A stretch of DNA of 17,378 nucleotides from Bacteriovoracaceae bacterium UBA6261 (lineage in GTDB: Bacteria; Bdellovibrionota; Bacteriovoracia; Bacteriovoracales; Bacteriovoracaceae): positions 1 to 17,378 of the forward strand of contig DJVH01000067.1 of NCBI GenBank assembly GCA_002440825.1, read 5' to 3'. The notes under the pieces were generated by a model. That model was not told the DNA's origin. It searched no databases and worked only from the letters and a program-made list of their open reading frames with translations. The position numbers and the translations under genes were made by a program. Below are positions 1-5,847 of this stretch, one piece after another; positions within the stretch are counted from its first letter, which is position 1; every line of letters starts with the position of its first letter.

Positions 1-807
1 CTCATTCTGGACATCAAGAGATGGGAAATTGGTCACAGAGTAAAATTCGGATCGAGCATTGATAAAATTTTTGTGTTGGGAGGAACCTCTCAGATCAAAG
101 GTCTGGATAATTTTTTACATTCGCACACAGGAGTTCCGGTAGAGTCGCTTCCTCCGCTTCTGGATTTTAAGAACGACTACTCTATACATGACCGGACATT
201 TTATCTTGTGAAGATGATGGCCATTTCCCAGAAAACACCGGGCAATCTGATTAATTTTCTCACCGGAAAATTTCAATCGGCAGGCAACGCTTTCATCTCA
301 CTTCACTCTGCGGTTTTTATCTGGGTAAGAACGACCTTCATTGCCCTGCTGATTCTTCTTGGACTTTCGACTGAAAAATTTCTTTTTCTGACAAAACAGG
401 AAAAAGCACTCGACTCAAAAATTTCAGGTTTGTTGAAAACTCCTTCTCTGGAAATTGCCCCGAAAGACAGAAAAATTTATACAACCAAACCGGAAAATGT
501 TCTTTCTCTCTTAAAAAGAAAGAATAAAGTTTTAAAAGATGAAGTGAGTTCAATCCTCTCTTCTAACAGCATCAATGCTCTACGTCCTCTTGCTGTTCTT
601 TCAAAAACGATGAATTCAAATCCTAAGGTGAATCTCGAAAAATTCTCAACTGACGGCCATCTTGTTCAGGCCACTTTTTCATCAGCTGAGCCGGGCGAAC
701 TGGATGTGATGAGCGGCCACTTGAAGAATTCAGGTCTGCCGGAGCTGAAAATCAATTACGCCAGTGGAAAAAATACTTTGACCATCGAATTTGAAGACAG
801 GGAATAG
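1..807 (+). CDS. gspL: Type II secretion system protein GspL-like (3' part, 5' end outside window)
   Basis: The reading frame is open from the first base, so the gene starts upstream; 268 residues are visible. An early stretch IFVLGGTSQIKGLDNFL has the glycine-rich look of the second phosphate-binding turn of the actin-like PilM/GspL cytoplasmic domain. A linker follows, then one membrane segment at about visible residues 103-123 (SAVFIWVRTTFIALLILLGL). A periplasmic part of about 140 residues ends in a small alpha/beta region compatible with the ferredoxin-like GspL domain. In this family GspL anchors the GspE ATPase to the inner membrane and pairs with GspM. That role is supported here by the gspM-like and gspN-like genes directly downstream, 3 nt and then 8 nt apart. 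A GTG at 73 could be read as a start, but the ATPase-like motif continues upstream of it, so it is internal. A PilM-type pilus protein is the alternative; the gspM/gspN context favours GspL. Confidence 0.75.
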   Translation, partial: LILDIKRWEIGHRVKFGSSIDKIFVLGGTSQIKGLDNFLHSHTGVPVESLPPLLDFKNDYSIHDRTFYLVKMMAISQKTPGNLINFLTGKFQSAGNAFISLHSAVFIWVRTTFIALLILLGLSTEKFLFLTKQEKALDSKISGLLKTPSLEIAPKDRKIYTTKPENVLSLLKRKNKVLKDEVSSILSSNSINALRPLAVLSKTMNSNPKVNLEKFSTDGHLVQATFSSAEPGELDVMSGHLKNSGLPELKINYASGKNTLTIEFEDRE

Positions 808-810
808 ACG

Positions 811-1443
811 ATGGATACGACAAAAAACTTTTTTATCAAAATTGACGAATTTATTTTTCATAAAATTGATCTTTTAAAGAACGACAGTTCATTTCAAAAA
901 ATCAACGAATACCTGAGCGGGATTGAAGAAGATCAGCAAAAAATCATGGCCCAGGCGCTGACTTTTTCATTGATTCTTCTTCCCTATCTTTTTGTGGCCG
1001 TTCTCTGGTGGGGAAACCATAAAACGAAAAAGAATATCGAAACCAAAAATCAGATTCTGGAGCAGATTGCCGTTTTAAACGGAAGCCGCGACACTTTGAA
1101 CACTGTGAGTTCAAGCTATGTCTCTCCGACTCCCATTAACGGCAGAGAAGACCTTGATGCAAAAATTGTGAATATGGTCTCGACGTCGGGAATTGATCAA
1201 AGTAAAGTACGCGTTGTGAATTTTTCCCAGCTTTCGACTTCTAATACGATTTCAAAAGTAGAGGCGGCCGTCAGTTTCAGAAATTTTGGAACACAGGACT
1301 TTTCCAATTTTATGCGCGCACTTGTGGAGCAGGAAAAATTCAAAGTCATGAAAATTGATTTATTAAAGGACTCCGCCTCAAATTTACTAAACGGCGAAGT
1401 CAGTCTGCTTCACCTTGGTAGAAGCACGCCACCTTCATATTAA
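811..1443 (+). CDS. gspM: Type II secretion system protein GspM-like
   Basis: This is a 210-aa bitopic membrane protein. It has a cytoplasmic N-terminus of about 48 residues, one membrane span at about 49-67 (ALTFSLILLPYLFVAVLWW), a short basic and probably coiled-coil stretch (70-95), and a periplasmic C-terminal domain. That domain contains EAAVSFRNFGTQDFSNFMRAL, the kind of alpha/beta segment seen in the ferredoxin-like fold of GspM/PilO. GspM pairs with GspL in the inner-membrane platform of the type II secretion system. The gene starts 3 nt after the gspL-like stop, with a GGGA ribosome-binding sequence overlapping the end of that gene, so the two are probably translated together. The cytoplasmic tail is longer than usual for GspM, where about 20 residues is common. 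Sequence conservation in this family is weak, so the call rests on topology and gene order. Confidence 0.65.
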   Translation: MDTTKNFFIKIDEFIFHKIDLLKNDSSFQKINEYLSGIEEDQQKIMAQALTFSLILLPYLFVAVLWWGNHKTKKNIETKNQILEQIAVLNGSRDTLNTVSSSYVSPTPINGREDLDAKIVNMVSTSGIDQSKVRVVNFSQLSTSNTISKVEAAVSFRNFGTQDFSNFMRALVEQEKFKVMKIDLLKDSASNLLNGEVSLLHLGRSTPPSY

Positions 1444-1451
1444 AGAAGCAG

Positions 1452-2378
1452 ATGAAAAGAAAAAGAATTCAATACAACGAACTGAACGAAGAAATCTATA
1501 GCCCTCGCTACTGGACGCGCACGAGATTAATCGTTATTGGATTTTTCATTCTTCTTTTCGGGTTTCTTTTCAATTTCTCTCTTGAAGAAAAAATCAACCG
1601 CTGGCTCCAGACCACTCTTTCGACAAACCCATCATGTCCGGTAGTTTTTGAAAAAGCGGAACTCTCTTATTTCCTACCAAAAGTAACAATGAAAAAGCCG
1701 GTTATTCTCGGTCGTTGTTTCGGTCAACCAAACAATTCTCTTCCTCTGCAGAATTTCACCATCTCTCTGGCGGGTCCAAGTTTTGCTCCTCCGGGAATTA
1801 AACTTCATATCGCCATTACGCAGGGAAAAACAAAACTCAATTTATTTCCCTCTGTTTCACCTTTTTCACAATATGTAGATATCAGCGATTCAAAAATAGA
1901 TACGGCCATCTTCGGGGCCATGACCGAGGCCAATAAATCTCCTGTCTCCGGGGTCCTTTCTCTTTCAGGTTTTTTGAAGTTCGTTTCAGGAAATATTGAA
2001 GATGGTAAAATCGGAATCTCTTCTTCAAATTTTACTATTCCGGCACAAAGAATCGCCGGTCTCGACATTCCACTGCTGAATTTAAACAAGTTCAGATTCG
2101 ATGCGGAATTTGATGAGAAATCTCAGATGAAGATCAAGCAATTCGATATCGGCCAGCCGAATACGCCAGCTGAAATCAAACTCAAAGGAATGCTGAGAGT
2201 AAATAACAGCAACTTCATGATGTCTATTCTTCAACTAAACGGCACGCTTCGTTTAACGGATTTCATTCTCTCGACTGTCCCGCTGCAACTCTTCTTGCCT
2301 CCGGGAAATACAAGTGGTACTTATCAAATGTCTATCAACGGGCCACTTGGCAGTCCGGGTGCTCCACAGTTTAAATAG
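1452..2378 (+). CDS. gspN: Type II secretion system protein GspN-like (AsmA-like inner-membrane protein)
   Basis: The product is 308 aa with a cytoplasmic N-terminus of about 24 residues, one membrane anchor at about 25-43 (RLIVIGFFILLFGFLFNFS) and a long beta-rich periplasmic part. The C-terminal motif NGTLRLTDFILSTVPLQLFL followed by an SINGPLGSPGAPQF-type ending resembles the GspN family described in deltaproteobacteria and Bdellovibrio. The periplasmic part has the alternating beta pattern of AsmA/TamB-like proteins. It contains two cysteines (about 62 and 89) that could form a disulfide. GspN is an accessory protein of the secretion system whose exact role is not settled. It sits 8 nt after gspM and 7 nt before the prenyl synthase gene, so it is part of one transcription unit. 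Membership in the GspN/AsmA-like group is fairly firm; a specific role is not visible. Confidence 0.7.
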   Translation: MKRKRIQYNELNEEIYSPRYWTRTRLIVIGFFILLFGFLFNFSLEEKINRWLQTTLSTNPSCPVVFEKAELSYFLPKVTMKKPVILGRCFGQPNNSLPLQNFTISLAGPSFAPPGIKLHIAITQGKTKLNLFPSVSPFSQYVDISDSKIDTAIFGAMTEANKSPVSGVLSLSGFLKFVSGNIEDGKIGISSSNFTIPAQRIAGLDIPLLNLNKFRFDAEFDEKSQMKIKQFDIGQPNTPAEIKLKGMLRVNNSNFMMSILQLNGTLRLTDFILSTVPLQLFLPPGNTSGTYQMSINGPLGSPGAPQFK

Positions 2379-2385
2379 AAAATAA

Positions 2386-3318
2386 ATGAATTCAGCTCTG
2401 ATTGAACAAACAATGCGCCATCAACTGGCGAAGCTTCTGCCAAACCATGCGAGCAGTGATATTTACACCTATGCGACCTTGCCGGGTGGAAAACTTTTTC
2501 GTCCACATCTCGTCTGGTCCACACTAAAAGATACAAACCCTGAACTGTACGAAAAATCAAAAAACGATCCCATGTCTGCACACGCCTTGCTCGCGACAGC
2601 AGTGGAATTTCATCACAGCTATACATTGATACACGATGACCTTCCCAGTATGGACAACGATACAATGAGAAGAGGAAAACCCTGCACTCATCTGGCCTAC
2701 GGAGAATGGCAGGCCCTTCTGGCGGGAGATGGTCTTTTAAATCTGTCATATCAATTGCTCGCAAAAATGAAGAACAATCGCACGCTGGAATTAATGCGGT
2801 TTTTTTCATGGGCGCTTGGACCCAAAGGACTCATTCATGGACAGGTTCTGGATCTGTCACAGGAAATGACAAAATCCCTGGAGAACACTCTTCGCACACA
2901 TGAATTAAAAACAGCGCGCCTGATTCAGGTAGCAGTTTTAGGCAGCGCCATTCTTGCGAACGGCAAAAATACTGAACGCGAAAAGAAACTCTGGAAATAC
3001 TCGCGGCTTCTGGGAATTAATTTTCAATTGATCGATGATCTCTCAGAGCTCTCAGAATCCGTTTTAAGCGATCACGAAAAAGAAGTGAATCCATGGCTTC
3101 ATCATCCGGAAAAAACCTTTGAAACGACCGTAAACGCCCTTGCAACGTTCGATCAGTTGAGCGTTGATCTGAACATGGTCGAAACAAATGCCATCGTCAA
3201 AGATTACTACGCAAAAATGCTCGCGCTCATCACGCCAAACCAAAGCGTGATCGAAAGTCATTTAAATCAAAAATCAATTTTACCAGTGGTGCTTTTGCTC
3301 AAGTCTTTCGGCAATTGA
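2386..3318 (+). CDS. ispA: Polyprenyl synthetase family protein, probably farnesyl/geranyl diphosphate synthase
   Basis: This is a 310-aa all-helical trans-prenyltransferase, close to the usual length of about 300. Visible motifs are GGKLFRP (34-40), which binds the pyrophosphate of IPP; HSYTLIHDDLPSMDND (77-92), with the long first aspartate-rich motif D84-D85-x4-D90 followed by MRRGKP; LLAGDGLLN (111-119); HELKTARLI (172-180), the conserved KT pair; and a second metal motif QLIDDLSE (214-221). The second motif normally reads DDxxD; here its last acidic residue is Glu221, and the usual K-T-Y segment after it is replaced by a divergent KEVNPWLHHPEKTF. The long form of the first motif suits bacterial FPP synthase. 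The reaction is head-to-tail condensation of IPP with allylic diphosphates in the cytoplasm. The start has no clear ribosome-binding site and lies 7 nt after gspN, suggesting translational coupling. The 3' end overlaps the opposing MerR gene by 39 nt. Confidence 0.88.
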   Translation: MNSALIEQTMRHQLAKLLPNHASSDIYTYATLPGGKLFRPHLVWSTLKDTNPELYEKSKNDPMSAHALLATAVEFHHSYTLIHDDLPSMDNDTMRRGKPCTHLAYGEWQALLAGDGLLNLSYQLLAKMKNNRTLELMRFFSWALGPKGLIHGQVLDLSQEMTKSLENTLRTHELKTARLIQVAVLGSAILANGKNTEREKKLWKYSRLLGINFQLIDDLSELSESVLSDHEKEVNPWLHHPEKTFETTVNALATFDQLSVDLNMVETNAIVKDYYAKMLALITPNQSVIESHLNQKSILPVVLLLKSFGN

Positions 3319-3768
3319 AAGAATCTGAGTAAGTTTTGTTTTCGCCTGAACAAGTTTCTGAACATCTGATTCAATCAATACTCTTTTTGTCTGAGGCATG
3401 GTTGCTTCTACAAATTCGGCCTTAGCTTCATGCTCGAGAATTGAATCGAGGTAATCGGTAGGAATATCGTCTTCTTCGCAATCCGAAAAACCAGCTTCCA
3501 CCAGGTGCTCACGAGGCATCAGAATTTTCATCTCGCCTTTTGCGCGCTCGATGGAGAGCTTGTCTTCGAATAAAAGTTTTTTTATGAGGAGGATAGCTTC
3601 TATATCTTTGTGTTCATACAGCTTCAGTCCCGCCGATGAGACTAAAGGAGCAATTTCAGTGAACTCTGATTCCCAAAAACGCAATACATAGGATTTGACT
3701 CCTGTGAGTGCACAAACTTCATTTATCTTGAAAGATGATTTATTCGGGATCTCAATTGGTTCAGTCAT
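3280..3768 (-). CDS. MerR family transcriptional regulator
   Basis: The 162-aa protein has a MerR-type winged helix-turn-helix at its N-terminus: FKINEVCALTGVKSYVLRFW (about 13-32) and then GLKLYEHKDIEAILLIKKLL (about 47-66), the wing and second helices. The middle is acidic, and the C-terminus (about 133-160, VQKLVQAKTKLTQILSIAE) looks like a dimerisation helix. There is no obvious cysteine metal-binding loop. MerR proteins of this subtype commonly sit next to ihfA in deltaproteobacteria-like genomes, as here: it lies 26 nt downstream of the IHF gene on the same strand. Its start has only a weak ribosome-binding sequence. A five-codon reading frame (ATG GCG ATG GAA TGA, minus strand, 3779 to 3765) ends on this ATG, which could couple initiation. 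The last 39 nt overlap ispA in the opposite direction. The target genes are unknown. Confidence 0.85.
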   Translation of the reverse strand: MTEPIEIPNKSSFKINEVCALTGVKSYVLRFWESEFTEIAPLVSSAGLKLYEHKDIEAILLIKKLLFEDKLSIERAKGEMKILMPREHLVEAGFSDCEEDDIPTDYLDSILEHEAKAEFVEATMPQTKRVLIESDVQKLVQAKTKLTQILSIAERLEQKHHW

Positions 3769-3794
3769 TCCATCGCCATTATTTTCTAAACGAT

Positions 3795-4226
3795 TTATTC
3801 GTTTTCGTCCTCATGTGGATCGAAATCGACATCGTCTTCCATTTCATCAGTGTTCGACATGAATGAGCTCAGTGCTCTTGCCGTTCCTTCTTTTGGTGGA
3901 AGTGATTTATCTTCATTGCCTTTTTCATCAAGACGGTGAGCATATCTCATCGTGACGTCTTCTTTCAAAACTTGTGACGGCTTGAAAGTTAAAACGCGTC
4001 TTGCGGAAATATCCATGGCCTCGCCTGTTTGCGGGTTTCTTCCTACGCGAGTTGCTTTATCTCTGATAGAAAAATTTCCGAAACCAGAAATCTTAACCTT
4101 TTCTCCTTTAGAGAGAGTGTCTTTGATTACTTTAAATACTAAATCTACTAAATCAGCAGCTTCCTTCTTCGAGAAACCAGCTTCTTTGTAAACTCGTTCA
4201 ACGATATCGGCCTTCGTTAGACTCAT
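3795..4226 (-). CDS. ihfA: Integration host factor alpha-type DNA-bending protein with acidic C-terminal extension
   Basis: Residues 1-95 form a complete HU/IHF domain: SLTKADIVERVYKEAGFSKK helices, KVKISGFGNFSIR (43-55), the DNA-intercalating beta-arm with RNPQTGE (63-69), and ARRVLTFKPSQVLK (75-88). It resembles IHF-alpha more than HU. These proteins bend DNA sharply and act in nucleoid structure, recombination and promoter activation. E. coli IHF-alpha is about 99 residues; this protein has 143. The extra part (about 99-143) is hydrophilic and ends in a strongly acidic run, DEMEDDVDFDPHEDENE. The start has a strong GGAGG sequence 6 nt upstream (4233-4237). It is first in a short unit with the MerR gene. 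No partner ihfB is present in the window. Confidence 0.9.
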   Translation of the reverse strand: MSLTKADIVERVYKEAGFSKKEAADLVDLVFKVIKDTLSKGEKVKISGFGNFSIRDKATRVGRNPQTGEAMDISARRVLTFKPSQVLKEDVTMRYAHRLDEKGNEDKSLPPKEGTARALSSFMSNTDEMEDDVDFDPHEDENE

Positions 4227-4264
4227 TACTTTCCTCCATGAAAATCCGGGTCTTCATAATTCCT

Positions 4265-4293
4265 ATTATTAACAGGTTAACAAGAAAGGTCAT
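4265..4293 (-). promoter_or_regulatory. Candidate promoter of the ihfA-merR unit
   Basis: Read on the minus strand, ATGACC (4293-4288) and AATAAT (4270-4265) are separated by 17 nt, a reasonable -35/-10 pair (4/6 and 5/6 matches to the sigma-70 consensus). The pair lies about 40 nt upstream of the ihfA ATG. This was judged by eye; other AT-rich hexamers in the same stretch could serve. Confidence 0.35.
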
Positions 4294-4366
4294 TTTTATC
4301 AAAACAAAATTTTAAGATGTTGCCTGTTTCCGGACTAACATTGTCTGGCATTGGGTGATCAGAAAT

Positions 4367-4393
4367 AAAAAAGGGCCCCGAAGGACCCTTTCT
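4367..4393 (-). terminator. Intrinsic terminator of the topoisomerase operon, UUCG loop
   Basis: On the minus strand AAAGGGTCC and GGGCCCTTT pair over 9 bp (one G-T pair) around a TTCG tetraloop closed by C-G, the classic very stable cUUCGg loop. The 3' arm runs into six T residues. It sits 17 nt after the stop of the cleavage-subunit gene. Confidence 0.9.
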
Positions 4394-4407
4394 CAGATTA
4401 AATCAGT

Positions 4408-5844
4408 CTACTTCTTTTTGAGTTTTACTTTTTTATTTGTCTCTTTCTCGATTTTCTTTTGAAGGTTAGCCTTCTCAGCATCTTTTTGCTTAATCCATGC
4501 TGTCAGTCTCTCATCAACTTCGCGTAGCTCTTCAATAAGTTTCTTTTCAACCAAAGACTTCGACTTGGCGATGCGATCAAATTCCTTCATTGAGGCCGTA
4601 TCATCTTTGACCATCAATGCGCGTTTTTCCACTTCTTCTTTTGTCATACGATAAATCGGCATGTCCGCCAGATAATCAGCGAAAGTGAATTTCTTTTTTT
4701 CAAGATATTCAACAAACGTTTTTCTATTGGCAGATTTTGTAGCGACTTCGTACTCTTTATCTTTAATGAAGCGGATAATTTCGTTGTTCTGTCTGATTTT
4801 CTTTTCAAGATCTTCAACCAGAAGTTCATAACGACGTTTTACAACTTCGAGTCTTTTCGCTCCAAAAATTTCGATAATTTCTTCAGGCGCTGCAAAAATG
4901 CGGACACCACGCTCTGAAATCAGAGTGTAGTTTGGAACCAAAGTTGTCGATGTCGACATTTTCTTTGCGACTTCATCAACAGGTGGCTGCTGACCTTTCT
5001 TGAAGATAAGTTCAATTTTAATGTCGTTGTTGACTGAAGAATCGATAAAATCTTTGATATAATCTTCTTCAATATACTTCGTCAGGTAGCGATAGATTTT
5101 GGTTGAATCGTACCCTCGAGGAAGTTCAGTGATGTAAATCGATCCATTAATTTCTTCGAATTTCATACCGAAGACAAAACGACCTTTTTCATCGATTTCA
5201 ATTTTATTTTTGTATGTGTGAACATACGGCTTAAGCTTTTTCGGTTTTCCTGTTTCAACGAAATGAATGATCGAGTTGATCAAATCAGAGTGATGAAATG
5301 AAGGAATAACAGAAGAGAATCCAGTTCCGATCCCTTCCGCACCATTCAGAAGCATGATAGGAAGTTTTGGAAGAAGACAAACCGGCTCCATGACTTTTTC
5401 GTCATAGTTTGGAACCATGTCGACCTGGTTCATATCGTCGAAGAGTAAATACTCTGCCACTTTTCCCAATTTACATTCGATATAACGTGAAGCTGCCGGA
5501 GCAGGTTCCATTCTTTCACCGAAATATCCTTTCTTATCAATCAGCGGATAATTGTTCGAGAAAGTATAATCCTGAGCAAGGTTAACGATCGCCGATTCAA
5601 CTGAAGCAGGTCCATGCGGGTGAAGCGTGAGTACAAGCCCGGTTGCCGATGAAACTTTCATCAGACCTTTTGATTGGTTTTTCCAGAGAGTGAAAAGAAT
5701 ACGTCTTTGACCCGGCTTCAACCCATCCTGCAGATAAGGAATCGCACGGTCCATAAGAGTATAAATCTGATATAGACGGTATTCTTCTTTTACAATTTCT
5801 GTCAGAGAGACAGAATCAAGAGCGTGTAAGTATCTATCTTCCAT
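4408..5844 (-). CDS. parC: Type IIA DNA topoisomerase, subunit A (ParC/GyrA-like cleavage-rejoining subunit), lacking the C-terminal beta-propeller
   Basis: The 478-aa protein covers the winged-helix, tower and coiled-coil regions of a GyrA/ParC subunit. Motifs are RAIPYLQDGLKPGQRRIL (33-50), HPHG (75-78), NNYPLIDKKGYFG (97-109), and AASRYIECKL (117-126) with catalytic Tyr121 next to Arg120; LLNGAEGIGTGFSSVIP spans 165-181. GyrA/ParC proteins usually run 740-880 residues because of a beta-propeller after about residue 500. Here the protein stops with a Lys/Glu-rich helix (about 420-478) ending KKVKLKKK. The PGQRRILF and GAEGIGTGFS motifs look closer to eukaryotic or T4-like topoisomerase II than to E. 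coli ParC. The residues matching GyrA Ser83 and Asp87 are Ala80 and Ser84. The ATPase subunit gene lies 3 nt upstream. Type IIA class is certain. I use parC because there is no gyrase-type C-terminal domain; short ParC-like subunits are known, for example in chlamydiae. Confidence 0.88.
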   Translation of the reverse strand: MEDRYLHALDSVSLTEIVKEEYRLYQIYTLMDRAIPYLQDGLKPGQRRILFTLWKNQSKGLMKVSSATGLVLTLHPHGPASVESAIVNLAQDYTFSNNYPLIDKKGYFGERMEPAPAASRYIECKLGKVAEYLLFDDMNQVDMVPNYDEKVMEPVCLLPKLPIMLLNGAEGIGTGFSSVIPSFHHSDLINSIIHFVETGKPKKLKPYVHTYKNKIEIDEKGRFVFGMKFEEINGSIYITELPRGYDSTKIYRYLTKYIEEDYIKDFIDSSVNNDIKIELIFKKGQQPPVDEVAKKMSTSTTLVPNYTLISERGVRIFAAPEEIIEIFGAKRLEVVKRRYELLVEDLEKKIRQNNEIIRFIKDKEYEVATKSANRKTFVEYLEKKKFTFADYLADMPIYRMTKEEVEKRALMVKDDTASMKEFDRIAKSKSLVEKKLIEELREVDERLTAWIKQKDAEKANLQKKIEKETNKKVKLKKK

Positions 5845-5847
5845 CGA

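Noticed and set aside
73..75. GTG as the start of the gspL-like gene
   Set aside because: The frame is open to the first base and the ATPase-like motif begins before this codon, so the gene is cut by the window edge.
2324..2809. 161-codon open frame on the minus strand across gspN and ispA
   Set aside because: It covers the conserved first half of ispA in antisense, the protein is Cys/Arg-rich without any domain, and it crosses the end of one real gene and the start of another.
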